From the NCBI GenBank assembly GCA_964017125.1, contig OZ024902.1:106808560-106872559 (forward strand): DNA of 64,000 bases, given 5' to 3'. The notes under the pieces were generated by a model that was given only the letters and a program-made list of their open reading frames with translations, did no database searches and had not been told where the DNA came from. This stretch comes from Flabesymbios commensalis. Taxonomy: Eukaryota > Annelida > Polychaeta > Terebellida > Flabelligeridae. Both the position numbers and the translations under genes were made by a program. Positions 44,380 through 59,300 of the stretch are shown here, in pieces. Each line of letters starts with the position of its first letter. Position 1 is the first letter of the stretch.

Positions 44380-47300
44380 GTATATTTATATAATTTATAA
44401 AAAATTGTTGAAACCTTGTGAAATAAATTAATCATGTAGATGATACCAATGTTAGTTTAATTTTCTATTTCTAATTTTAGATGTTCATTGCTTAGGCTTT
44501 TCTTATTTGATAATGTGGTTTTCGACCAGGCGGCAGGGACAAAAATAAAATAAAAACAACATAAATTTTTTTCTAGTATTATTGTCAGTCAATATTCTAT
44601 CCAGTATTAAAAATAAAATAAAATGATGAAAACAAATATGTTTTATTCAGTTTTGATCAATTTTTGGGGCAGGCTGCAAAAAAAATTGACTTCCTTTTCT
44701 GAAAATGTTTTTTAGAGTTAATGCTTATTTTTAAAACAGGTGGAAGGAAAATTTAAAAGGTGAAATGGTGTGTAATTTTCAGCCACTTTGGCCGGTCCCC
44801 AAAGCACTGGTATGCACTTTAATACCATTAATAAATGGCAGCAAATTTTTTTTTAAATTCTCTGTGTGAATGTCACACGGCGGTGAAAAAGTATTTCCAA
44901 TTGAAAATTTAAATTTTTTTATTATTTTTTTTCACTTCATTTGACAATGCCGAAAATAAATAACGGCTGAATTTCATTTTTTTTTTCCATTTTTAGCTCA
45001 TCCGGCCTTTAGGCCTAATTAACTCATTCAGCCTTTAGGCCTAAGATGAGCTCATGCCATCATGTTGTGTCTGTCGTCTGTCCACAATTCACAAGAAATG
45101 CTTCTCCTCCCTCAATTCTTATCCGATTTCAATTCTGTTTGGTTTGTTTCAAAGAGCTTGGGTTCTTAGAATTTTTTATTATTAATTAACTTATGACCTA
45201 ATTAAGACCCAATTAGGGCACTCACTCCACAATTCACAAGAAATGCTCCCCCTCCCTCAATTCTTATTCGATTTTAATTCTGTTTGGTTTGTTTCAAAGA
45301 GCTCGGGCCTGTGCAATAAACTCCTCACGGAGTTTAGAAATTTTAATTATTACCAGGGGGAGGCTTAAAATTTAGTTTTTGTACGGTTTCGTCCGCCGGC
45401 GGCGGCGCCGCCGCGCATGGACACCGCCTCTCATCCATGTCACCCTGATATCTACAAAACCGCTTTTTCAATTCATTTGGTGTTCTGCATACTGGATACA
45501 AGTATTAATACCTAGGCTGCATCAATTTTTCAGAAAGTTCGGGAAAAAATTCGGGTCATTGCGGCCATCTTTAACCTTTTTTCGTCAAATTAGGACCTTG
45601 TCACCCTGATATCTACCAAACCGCTTTTTTGATTCTTTTTGTGTTCAACATACTGGATGCAAATATTAATTCCTAGGCTGCAGCATTTTTTCAGAAAGTT
45701 TGTGAAAATATCCGGGTCACGGGGGCCATCTTTAATCTTTTTTCGTCAAATTTGGACCTTGTCACCCTGATAACTTCAAAGCCACTTATGCAATATACTT
45801 AAAATACAACATACTGCATAGTAGTATTAATTTCTAGCCTGTATCAATTTTTCAGAAAGTTCGGAAGAATATCCGGGTCATGACGGCCATCTTTAATATT
45901 TTTTTCGTCAAATTAGAACCTTGTCACCCTAATAACTTCAAAGCTGCTTATCCGATATACTCAGTATTCAAAATACTGCATAGTACTATTAATTCCTAGC
46001 CTGCATAGATTTTCAGAATCTTCGGAAGAATATCCGGGTCATGGCGGCCATCTTTAATCTTTTTTCGTCATATTAGGACCTTGTCACCCTGATATCTACA
46101 AAACTGCTTTTTCGATTTACTTTGTGTTCAACTCACTGGATGCAAGTATTAATTCCTAGGCTGTATTAATTTTTCAAAAAGTTTGGGAAAATATTCGGGT
46201 CATGGCGGCCTTCTTTAATCTTTTTTCATCAAATTATGACCTTGTCACCCTGATATCTACAAAACCGCTTTTTCGATTCACTTTGTGTTCAACATACTGG
46301 ATGCAACTATTAATTCCTAGGCTGCATCAATTTTTAAAAAAGTTCAAGAAAATTTTCTGGTCATGGAGGCCATCTTTAATCTTTTTTCGTCAAATTAGGT
46401 CTTGTCACCCTGATAACTTCGAAGCCGCTTATCCGATATACTCAATATTCAAAATACTGCATAGTAGTGATAATTCCTAGCCTGCATCAATTTTTCAGAA
46501 AGTACGGGAAAATATTTTGGTCATGGCAGCCATCTTTAATCTTTTTTCTTCATTTTAGGACGTTGTCACCCTGATAACTTCAAAGCCACTCATCCGATAT
46601 ACTCAATTTTCAACATAGTGCATAGTATTAGTATTTCCTAGAATGCGTTAATTTTTCAAAAAGTTTGGGAAAATATTCTGGTCATGGCGGCCATCTTTAG
46701 TCTTTTTTCGTCAAATTAGAACCTTATCACCCTGGCCTAAAGCTGCTAGCCTCTGCCTCATATATCACTTGATAATTACATGTACAAATTGATTATCTGC
46801 AAAAATTATAATTAATGTATAACTCTTATTTGAAAAGTGGGAGGGGGAGCCTTCTTGGGTGTTTACATGGTAAACACTTTTAATTCTGATGAGATGAGCT
46901 TCTGTGTCATTGACACTCTGGTTCAATGATGTAAGCATGGCGGGTCCTTAAACCACATTATCATTTGAGAGTCGCCTTATTATCCTATCAGATCTATAGC
47001 TATGTTTTTTTTAGCTTTTTTTAAATGTATTCAGGTAAAATTACATCTCTACATTGGAGATCAACTTTGTGGAATGCAGAAACTTTCACATTTGCCATGC
47101 AAATATAGCGGCTAATTAATTTTTAGCTTATCCGGCCTTTAGGCCTAAGATGAGCTTATGCCATCGTGTTGCGACTGTCGTCTGTTGTCTGTTGTCTGTC
47201 CACAATTTACAAGAAATGCTTCTCCTCCCTCAGTTCTTATCCGATTTTGATTTTGTTTGGTTTGTTTGAAAGAGCTCGTGCCTGTGCATTCAACCTCCTC

Positions 47301-50300
47301 ACGGATTTCAGAAATTTTAATAATAATTAATAACTTATGACCTAATTAAGACCTAATTAGGACACTTCGGCCACAATTCACAACAAGTGCTTTTTCTCCC
47401 TCAATTCTTATCTGATTTCAATTTTGTTTGGTTTGTTTGAAAGAGCTCGGGCCTTAGTGCATTAAATTTCCTCACGGATTTCAGAAATTTTAAAATTTAT
47501 GACTTAATTAAGACCTTATTAGGGCACTCTGTCCACAATTCACAAGAAATGCTTCTCCTCCCTTAATTCTTATCCGATTTTAATTTTGTTTGAAAGAGCT
47601 CGTGCCTGTGCATTAACCTTCCTCAGGGGTTTCAGAAATTGTAATTATTATTTAACTTATGACCTAATTAAGACCTAATTATGGCACTCTGTCCACAATT
47701 CACAAGAAATGGTTCTCTTCCCTCAATTCTTATTCGATTTTAATTTTGTTTGGTTTGTTTGAAAGAGCTCGTGCCTGTGCATTAAACTACCTCACCGAAA
47801 TCAGAATATTTTATAACATTTGTCAGATTTGTATGAAGACACCAGCAAGATCTTAGCTTATGAGCAAATAATAACATGAGAATGAGTTGTGCTTTACTGG
47901 TGGATAACACCAAGGTCATGTCAAGGTCACATCAAGGTCATTTCAAGGTCAAACTCGCAAAAAATATTGAAAATACCCACTTTTCATCAATTTCAAGCTG
48001 TTTAGCGGAGCAGTCATCCATTAGAAAGGACTGATGGTGACACATACTAGGTCGGGTATCATTTCAGCACAGTTTTAGGAAATCTAGGGCAGTGCTGATA
48101 TTGGGAGGCGTAATTCCCCCATGTTTGCCCTTATTACACCCCCATTCCTCAAGGCTAAATTGAACAAGCTAAATTACAATTATGCAGCAGCGTGTAGCAT
48201 CAGCTTGGGCTTCCATCGCAAAAGATAGATTCATAATTGGGTATGGAGGTTGACATGGGTTGAGGTTGTGCATTACTGCATGGATGCCGCCCAAAATAAA
48301 CGTGAGGATTATGTCAAGCTCATGTAAAATGTCAGGTTTATCAGTTTATGGGTGATGCGTACTAAAAGCGTAATGATTAGGTTATGCGTAATGATTAGGT
48401 GTGCAACCATGCAATCAGCACTGCTGCGATATCTGTCATCTAAGTATTATTATAACATTTTAAGCATGATGATGATGCCAAAGGAAGGTATGGTTTGTTT
48501 TATTGTATTCTTTGATAACAAAAATATATGGTTTGGTGAAAAAATCAAGGCTCTATCTCAATTATTGAAAAAATTATGATAATTTTATTGATTTTATGGT
48601 GGCAATTTTGAATTTTTTGTTCCAAAAGAATCTTTTAAGAAAAACAGCTTAGACATCGGCCCAGATATTATTATGGGGGGCTATCCATGAACAATCAAAA
48701 GAGAAACAAACTTTTATCAGCAAAAACAAGGCTACCCCCATGATTACCGGACCACATTGATTTTACAGACAAAAATACTAAAAAAAACACTAAAAAACAC
48801 ACTCTGCACCCGAGTATACTCGGGGTCGGCGCCAGGGAGACATCTGTTGCCACCGAGTATACTCGGGGGCCGCGTTTAAATGGTTAATTCTTATCCGATT
48901 TCAATTTTGTTTGGTTTGTTTGAAAGAGCTTGTGCCTGTGCATTACCTTCCTTGAGAAATTTTAATTATTAATTAACTTATGACCTAATTAAGACCTAAT
49001 TAGGGCACTTTGTCCACCATACACAAGAAATGCTTCTCCTCCCTCAATTCTTAACCGATTTCATTTCTGTTTGGTTTGTTTGGTTTGGTTTGTTTGAAAA
49101 AGCTTGTGCCTGTGCATTACCTTCCTTGAGAAATTTTAATTATTAATTAACTTATGACCTAATTAAGACCTAATTAGGGCACTTTGTCCACCATACACAA
49201 GAAATGCTTCTCCTCCCTCAATTCTTAACCGATTTCATTTCTGTTTGGTTTGTTTGAAAGAGCTTGTGCCTGTGCATTAAACTCTTCGCGGATGTCAGAA
49301 ATTGTAATTATTATTTAACTTATGACCTAATTAAGACCTAATCATGGCACTCTGTCCACAATTCACAATTTATGCTTCTCCTCCCTCAATTATTATCCGA
49401 TTTTAATTTTGTTTAGTTTATTTGAAAGAGCTCGTGCATGTGCATAGAACTGCCTCATGGATTTCAGAAATTTTAATTCGTAATCAACTTGCCCTAATTA
49501 AGGATGAGCTTCTGTATCTTGACACTCCCAATTAATTTCTTTCATCATTGAAAATGGCCTAGAAATGAACAAAATACATATTTTCCCTATTATTTGTATA
49601 TTCCTATAAAATCGGAAAGCCTTTATCACAACACTTCCTGCATCATGTTCATTAGAAATATTTTGTTATCATTATTTCAATTGATCGGTCTCTCCAACAG
49701 AGATTACACCTAGATAAATGGTCGTGAACTAAACTTTGCACTTTGTCATAGATTGTCATGATAAAGCTCATCTGCCTATGTGCACAAAGATGAGTACCGG
49801 TACTGATTTCTTTATTGTCAATCATAATCATTATCTTATATCGGGAGGTGTACATACTGCTTGTACCAGTTTGTTCTGCTGGTGAATATTTTATTAACCA
49901 TCTGAGCATTCAACACACAGAAGAATACCATAGCAAAATATACTATTTGTTATTTATCCTACCTCTCTTTGCCATGCTGTCTCCACAGGTAGATTTGTAT
50001 TTAGGCCTGTCCATATAAAATATTATCTTGTTGTCTCCAGTGAACTACATGTATATATCACGTTTACTTATCAAACCTTCCTAACTTGATTGTCACAATT
50101 TTTGTTTGTTATAGTCTATATGTGTTGTAGTCTTGCTAAGTTATAGCCTGAGTCTGAGCAGTTATAGCGTAACACATGTACATGTGATTGCACATGTTTT
50201 CACACATACAAAACATGAAAATCCATTTAAATCAATGGGATATTCTAATTTATATCGCACCATAATGCTTAGTATCTATTATAAAACATATACATCTAGT

Positions 50301-53300
50301 AGTATTGTTTATTATACTGATATGTGCATATTATGCAGTGTTTTTAAATAATGTTTAATAATATTTACATAATGTATACTGTGTTATTGCTTTTCCAGCC
50401 ATATTGGCTGTTTATCCCCCGCCCGTAGATTTCATTGGCGCCAGGATCCGTCAGGTGTCATCCGTCAGGCGTCTGGCGTCACGTTTTCTTGTGGGCGCAA
50501 AAACTCAAAAATTACTGATCAATTTTTTTTTGAATTTTAACATGACATTCCTAGCAACACGGGATGTGGAAGTGATTTTTTAAAGATGCTACCAAAATGG
50601 CCGCCAGAGGTCAACTCCAAATTTTTTGTGGGTGCAAAAACTACTTAGTCAGAAATTATTCAAATTTTACTATCACATTCCCCACGATATGGAGATGTGC
50701 ATGTGACTTATTTTTGCCAGCGCAAAAACCCAAAAAATTAGTTTGGTCAATTTTTTTGAAATTTTAACATCACATTCCTAGCAACATGGGTATGTGCAAT
50801 TGATTTTTTAAAGATACTCCCAAAATTCAAAATGGCCACTAGAGGTCAGCTCCAAAATTTTTTGTGGGCGCAAAAACTCTAAAACTAAAAGTAAAAAATT
50901 ACTCATTCCCCACGATATAGAGACGTGCAGGTGACATTTTCAAGGTTTTCAAAATTTTGAAATTCAAAATGGCCGCCACAGTTCAAAATCAATTTTTTTG
51001 TGGGCCCAAAAACTCAAAAAATAAAAGGCGGAAATTATTCAAATTTTACAATCACATTCCCCACGATATGGAGATGTGCAGGTGATTTTTTTAAAAGTTT
51101 TACAGAAATTCAAAATGGCCGACATGGATGAACTTCATAATTTTTTGTGGTCGCAAAAACTCTAAAATTGAAGTAAAAAAGACTTCACATTTCACAATCT
51201 AATCACATTATCCACCATCTGGAAATGTTCAGGTGATTTTACTGAAATTTAAAATGACCACCACAAGTCGACTTTTTAAATATTTGTGACCGCAAAAACT
51301 GTAACCTAATTTATGGCGGGGGATGATAGGACTTCAGGCCTCTTATTCTATTCAAGTTCCCACTAAAATATACCATAAAATATTATTGCAGACAAATAAA
51401 TATATTTTTGGCTATTTATATCCACCAACCCACACACTCATAATCAGGTCTGGTTGATCGCGGAAAATTGTGACCATGATTATCGCGGAAAACCACAACC
51501 TTTCAAGTCTTAAGTCATCTATCCCCTGGAATACAGTGCCCTCCCGAAAATCTGTTCACTGAAGCTCGCATGCACACCCGTGTACACAATGTGATACACA
51601 TAACGTCAGGCAGTGTTTAAAGTATTATTTACCGTCCACTAGATGCCGCTGCAGTGCCTAATTTTTGTGTTGTATTTCAAAATTTAGCTTAAGTTTGTCA
51701 TAAGTAGGCCAATTTTGAGAGTAGGCAGATGCTAATTACGAATTTTTACAGATATAGTGTTAATTTTTGTGGTATACATAGACATCAAGCAAATCGGTTA
51801 AACTGCTCTCTTATAGTGGTAGTTGATTTTTTTCCTGGGTAGTTGATGAAAAGTAGCAGCACCCTACACTGGATGTCGCGCTTTCCCGCGATATAATATT
51901 GTGGTTTTGTAAATAATAGATATGGTCAAAATATTTGCTTGGCAAAAGCGTAACAGCTTTTTAGTACATAATGGTTAGATTATATTTTGCTAGCGTCATC
52001 CTCCTACAGATGAAATATGTTATCCAATAATGATCCCGTCTTGATACAAACTCATTATCAATGATAATCAGTAATTATCAGTTTCCATATTTAATAATAC
52101 AAGCTAGCTCTAGGGCACATCATTTTGTGCAACGGTATTTTCCCATTATTTTTTTCCATTGGAGCCCATTTTCTCCATAAATTACACTTTTTATATGGTT
52201 GTCTGTAATTTTCATGACTTTCAATATTAAGTTGCAGTATCATATAAACCAATTTATCTGTTAAAATTTAAGAAACATTAAATACAAGACGCTAACTACA
52301 TAACAACTTGGGCTCTGCTCTTCTACCTGTAGTTTTGAGTGATAAAAGAAGCTGTTATGAAATACTGGTCGCGGTTTTCTGCTATAACCATGCTCGCGAT
52401 TTTCCGCGATCAACCAGAACTGATAATAATAGATATGACTATTTCTATAAACACATTGTGGCAGAAATATTCACAAAAATAGTATGTTGCAAGCATGTAC
52501 ACAAGACTTTAACCCATTATTTTCTAATTCCAATTCAGACAGTTCACAACTCTAATTCCAATGATCATAAATCAGATAACTGGAATTTCAGTAATTCAGT
52601 GTACCAGGTTTAGTTGTTTATGCATGGAAACTTGATTACTGATTATTAATTATCTTTCTCCTTTCAGGACACCCTGATAGGTTGCGGACTGGCTATTAGT
52701 GGAAATTTACTGATCAGCATCTCTTTGAATTTACAGGTAAGTTTATAAGAACTTGACCTATATCTAATAATTGATTTGATTTATTTATAGATACTACTAT
52801 AATGATCAGATCTGCCAAAATTATTTTAAGCTCATGATTTTAGCACCATTGCTTACTGCATCTTTACAAACTACCTTTGAAATGATGTATCACACAATTC
52901 TCTAAGGTGATGACCGCTATTAGATTTTTTGCGCCTTTTTATCCCCTACCCAACTGGCATTATGGCATTCACCCTGGATATTGAAGATGGCGGCCAGGCA
53001 TGCGTGTGGGTTATAATTTGATTCAAATATTACAGATATAAAATATTACAGATTGTTGAATCTGTTTATAACAGCATTGCACTTTCTCCATTATGTTGCA
53101 ACATTGGAAACCTATTAGAACAGATTGAGGAATATCATGTTACAACAGATTGGTAAATTGTAATGTGTTATATTTCCAATCTTGTATGACAAATTGATCA
53201 GACTACCAAACTGTGTAGCAGAGTGGTAATCTGTTATAACACATTGTCACTCTGTTGAATAACAAATTGTCTATCTGTTATGATAATTTCAACAATTATC

Positions 53301-56300
53301 TGTTATAACATACCAAATATGTTTTCAATTTGCAATTTTAGAAATACACACATGTGCGGAATGCCCTGACAGGTAGTCAGCTGCACTACACACGCCAACC
53401 ACTATGGTGGTTAGGTTTGTTGCTCATGGGACTTGGTGAGATTGGCAACTTCTCAGCATATGGATTTGCCCCAGCCTCTCTGGTGGCTCCCCTTGGAACA
53501 ACTACAGTTGTTGGTGAGGATTTTCTTAAAAACTGCAACAATAGATTTTGTTAACACAATATGAGAGATATATCCACATATTTGCAGGACCCTCTGTCAA
53601 ATAATAGTCTGGACCATTGTGTTTAGATGATATAAGGGCGGACATGACATTTACACACAGTTCTCGCTAACACTATCAAAGGCATCTTTTACTTCTTAAG
53701 CAATTGGAATATGGGCTGTGCTAGCGTAAGCTTACAAAATAACATAACTAAAAACATACAATTATTTTTTTCGGTGAATTTGTAATCATAAAGATAGTAG
53801 CTTAAATAACTCATATTATGTAAAACATCACACACAAAATATGTCTTTTTCTCAATGCAGCATTTTTAACTTAACAACTAAATAACACAATGTTTTGGCA
53901 ATATTTGACTGATTAGTTTAAATTTTTTTATCATTCCTGTAACATAGTAGCCCTGATAAGCTCAAATATGTGGGTTTTGTCATAATATTTGGAGTCACTG
54001 CTGGTGTTTTTCAATTTGCTAATTTTTTGTACACGTTATATACCCAACTCTCTAATAGACAAAACTACAGAAGGGGTCATTTTAATTTCTAGTGCCAACT
54101 ACAGGTGAACATCGTTATAACACGATCGTTGTGGTCCAATAAGTCAAATCGTGCTATAAGTGAATCGTGTTATACAGGACAAAAACGATCATACAACGAT
54201 AAAACATTATCATAGTGGCCATATTTGCATATTTCTAAGACGTATTACAGCTATATTAATTGATTATTGATACTATTCTTTTATTGAAATACCAGTAATA
54301 AAAATAACTAACAAAACAATAGGGGAACAGTTAGGCCTATTCATTGTACTGCAGAATAAGACAAACGTGTGTGTTTATAGTAACAGGTGCGTTATGACCA
54401 CATTAGGACGTACGCTGTCCCTCTCTATGTCGCCAGATCACCCCACCAGACACTGCACATTAAACCAGTGTTGGCTTGAGGTTGGGCCACCGTCTGCGAC
54501 GCTGGCCCAACATAAAACGAACATTGATCCAATGTGTTTGTGTTTGCCTGCACGCTGATATTGTATACGACGTTCGCATCCTCCATGTGTGAATAAATAA
54601 GCAGGCGTGCCGTGGACGGCTCATTAAGGCTGGTTATAGTATTAGAGTGACATGGGTATTAGCTATGTAATGTCTTTACCCGACGCAATGTTGTTCCAAC
54701 GTTGGCACAACGTCTGTGACACTGGTCCCATATTAGGTCAACACTGGTTCAATGCCTAGTGTTTAAGGCGGATACAGTATGAGCACGGCACGGTAAACGC
54801 AAGACATTACTGTAAGCACATGTTGGATTGGTGCTGGGCCGACGTCAAAGACGTTGGGCCAGCGGTGAACCAGTATAGCACGAACGTTTTGGGATTTCTC
54901 AGACAGGTGTCTGTCTGGGAATTGTGTCATATCTGAGACCCCGTGGATGCTAGTGGATGATATAGTAATATATTTGAGTGATGTGTATCATTATCCCGAA
55001 TCATACTCTCTAAGCCTGGTTATATTAAAGCGCACATAGGGCCTGAAAGTGTTTTTAAGAAAATGATAATTAAGTAGTTAAAATTTTGTTCATTAACCGA
55101 CAAAAAGACATTTAGTAGGCGGGACTACGGCCCACTGATCGTGCAATGTCGGGGCGATGCCACAAGGGTTACCTGTAATGTCAGATATGCATTTGGTCTC
55201 TGGTAATTTCGCATGATCTGATGATAGACCTACATGTACCCTACTGTTTTCTTTATCTTGCTTCATGTCATACCGATGCGCTATTTCGTAATATAATTAC
55301 GGTGATAGGCATGAATTATAATGATATCTTAGTTTATTACATTTATAGCACGTTTTCAGTTAAAAATAATTGTTCGTGCTATAATCAACTTAAATTATAA
55401 CACGATATTTACACAATTTCTGTTCCAGATGATTAGGCCTACACGATATATGGATGATCAAAGACCACCTGTCAAATATGATGCGACACCATGCTGCTTG
55501 CACTACATACACAGACCCAGCGTTGGTTCAACATTGAGCCAATATTGAGTATGCCGTCTCTGTTAGCTGGAGCACTGTTGTGTGAATGCCGCGACAAGCA
55601 TGCATGCGTGTTAGCATTATCACATAATCAGTGGCAATAAGTCGGCGACGCCATCTCGCTCCCTGTTTTATTACATCGTGTAGGCCTGTGTACAGCTGGA
55701 TTTTATAACACGATTTTCTCGAAAAGAACCTAGAAAGGGGGTATTAAATTTCGGGGTCTATGACCTTATCGTGTTATAACCGATCCGTGTTGTAACGATT
55801 CGTGCTATAACAATGTTCGCCTGTACTACCTTAGTTAGTACAGCACAATAAAGTTAGAGCAGCTAAAAAATAAATGTAATGGGCTAACCTACTAACTACT
55901 TAACATTTTAGGTCTGGCTGGAACTCGTTTGAGAAAAAATGCAAATTATTTTTTTTCATTTTTTTTCAGCAAATATGTTTCTTGCAGTAATATTTCTGAA
56001 AGAAAAACTAAGGCCAGAAGATTTATTTGGTTTGTATATATATGCTTACTCTTTAGTTTTGTTTTAATACTCGTTGATAAGTGTTTTTCTATCATTCATA
56101 ATAATGTACAAACAGTTTTAATAATAATGTATGAAGTCTGATAATAATGAATGCAAAAGTGTTCACCAGAACTTTTTACCATATATATCTTGCAAATGGT
56201 GTGATCGAGAGACCTTAATTACATAAATATTTAACTTCAAATTAATTTTTAACATTCTAGGCCGATGTCTATGTATTCAAGACATTAAACATGTTGAAGT

Positions 56301-59300
56301 GATGTTTTGTCTGTAAAATAAATTAACCAATTTAACATTCGGGTAGGACAGGCATTCACAGGACATGTATTTATGAACATTGACCATAATTATATAATAT
56401 ATCCCTTTTTTGTTTAATTCCAGGCTCGACCTTAGCCGTTGTTGGTGCATTTTTACTTGTTAACTTCTCTTCAAAGGTAAGATACTGAGTGAACATCACT
56501 GTATTAACAAAAATGAAAATGATCTCCAGGATTTTGAATATTACATAATTACATAACTACTATTTTAGTCAATGGATGTAATTGCTGGTATGTATTAGGG
56601 GTTTTTTTCTATGCAGAGCAAGGTCTACAATTATGGTCAAATGTATAACTTGAATTTGCATGTTTTTATCTGATCACTACTATGATTTTTTGGACAGTCT
56701 GAAGTGATTTTAAGTGCAGAAGATATTATAAATAATTTGAAGGAGCCGGCATTGATTATATATATTGTGAGTACCTTTATTTTCATTATCTCCTAATGTT
56801 AGGTAGCACTACTTTCCTCCAGATAATATGTCTCTTCACATTCAGTGTGATTAGACGTGTAAATGTATCTGCTAAGCCATTTATTATTTAAAATATATGG
56901 TAAAATGCGAATAGTGTAACACAGTACATTAAAGCTCCTGCTTTATTGATGGACCATTCAATTATTTAAAATTCAGCTGCTTACATGTATTACTGTCAAT
57001 ATTAATCCTTTTTTAACTGCAAAAAAATTCACATCAGTATAGGGATTGCTTTGTTTCGAAAATATTGTGTGGCGATTTGTAACCAAGCTCTAAATTCACC
57101 GGGGTTTTCCTATCATTAGAGATGAAATATTTCGCTAATCAATTTGATTAGTCATTGGCCAAAATTTTAGGTCTTTATTATGCGATACTAAACAAATTAA
57201 GCTCTGCAATAAATAGTGCTGATTTTATATCAGATTTAACATTTCCACAAAATTTTGACCAACAAATACAAACTGACATCTGTACCATCAGTAATTGTTT
57301 TGATATCTGCTCGGCTTTGGCTGCAGTGAAGTCAGAGCTGAATGAGCTGTTATCCAAAAAGGGATTGTGTAATATAACCCCTTGTCCTGCTAAGACCATA
57401 TATCTATATCCAAGCAAATTTCAGACTGAATAAAATACACTAAAATGTGTAACAGATATTCTGGTGGATGTCAGTTATTCAAATAATTCAATCTGGGAGA
57501 TTTCTCTTCTTCATAAATAATATTATTTTTCAATCATTTGAAGCTGGAAATGCCATCAGCTGATGGCATTTCCAGCTTCAAAATGATTGGAAAATAATAC
57601 AGCTTGAAAAATAATACAGCTTGAAAAATAAATGAAAGATACTCACAAACACTTCAGCAGCACAAGGGTTAACCCAAAAGACGGGTGCATGGGTTGCTGG
57701 CTAACACAGTGCTTCTCTGTGTCCGCTGTAGTGCAGTGATTAGAGCTGCAGACACAAAGTCGGGAGGTCGTGGGTTCGAATCCCACATTGGACATGATGG
57801 GAGATTTTTCTGCGACCGGCCCTAACTCAGAGTGAGTTTGACACAGGCTCAATGGGTAGGTCAAGCCGCTGACCAAATTTCATCCACTTAAAGTAGCCGC
57901 ATTGGAGTCTCGAAGCCATGATCCATATGGGGATGATTAGCTATCAGGAGCCCGGAGGTGCTTGTGAAGGCCGGGCCCAGGTAGCTCTGGGATATAAGTT
58001 CGGTGGTCAGTCGGATTTAAGTCAGGCTGATTACATCCGGACCAAGTGACAGGAAGTTGGTCTCACAGCCCTGTCAAGTAGTCCCACGACCTGTGTCAAC
58101 CAACATATACAGACAGACTGCACAAGCACAACACTCACACAGCATATAATAAAAAAGTAGCCCCGGTTGGGCTCGCCTAAAAATATATAGCAAAAAATTA
58201 TTCTCTGTGTGTGGCTTTTAGTTTATTCAAGGTGATGTATGGCTAATATTTTTCACTGATTTCAGATTATTGAAGTTCTAGCCCTTACTACATTACTTGT
58301 GCTGAAATACAAGTTTAGAATAGAAAATGTCTTGACACTTCTACTCATTTGTTCATTGTTAGGTAAGGTTGACAATTGCTGATGAGATATACTATTATAT
58401 TATAATATCCTCTAGCTCTCTCTAATTGATGTACACTTTTCCTTCTCACAGTATAAACACAGCAACTCTGGAAGTAGCACACTTTCTTCTGTAAGTCTTG
58501 TATTACAAATTAGTGTCGCTTCCACTGGAAAATAAAATATGTTTAAACTAAGGTTGACAAGTTACCAGATTAGCGAGAATTTTTTTAAATATGACCAACG
58601 TAATCACCAGCTTTTTAACCCTTTGCTAAATTTTGACTTTTTTTAACATTGTGCACGTCCGCCTTTCTTTGTGTGTAACCCCGGACATAGAGATTCCTCA
58701 CTATAATTGCCACTAATCTACATGTACCTTGAGAAATTCTAATATTATCACTCAAGATATCTGGATGTCCGAAACAACCGAAAATCATCAGAGACAACTA
58801 AATATTTTTTTTTACATAGTTTTCTTTATATATATGGACAAAACATTTTCAGTGCAAAAACTGTGTTCTTGCACTGTGTTAGCATGTATTTCAATGGATG
58901 GATTTGATGGGCTTAGTGGGGAAAGCTTAACAAATTCTGTCTTTGAAAATTTCGAGTAGAAACTATCTGTTCAAAGAGAGTTCCAAATAAATGGGCTCGA
59001 GACTTTAAAAATCCTTGAACCACTTTAAACCTCATTTTTTTAACTTAAGCATCCTGTTTGTGTGATAGATAGCAAATTGTGTTGATCATGCCACCTTTTT
59101 ATTCTAAATGCTGTCCTTCCCACATAAAAATAATTTTTAATGAACATGTTTTAATGAACATGTTGCTTTTCTGAACTGTATATCTGATTCAGGGCTGGAA
59201 ATTAGAGCATTCCATTTGTCCTGGACAACTAAATAACAAAACGGACAACCCACATTGCTCTGATTGTTATCCATACGGACAACCACTGATTTTTATCCAA

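Noticed and set aside
45379-46480. Open frames with repeated TLISTKPLF peptides
   Set aside because: They are translations of the family C tandem units, the same peptide repeated with drift.
57643-57876. Minus-strand open frame with GFEPTTSRLCVC
   Set aside because: This peptide is the reverse reading of a tRNA-derived SINE head with its B box; it is not a gene.
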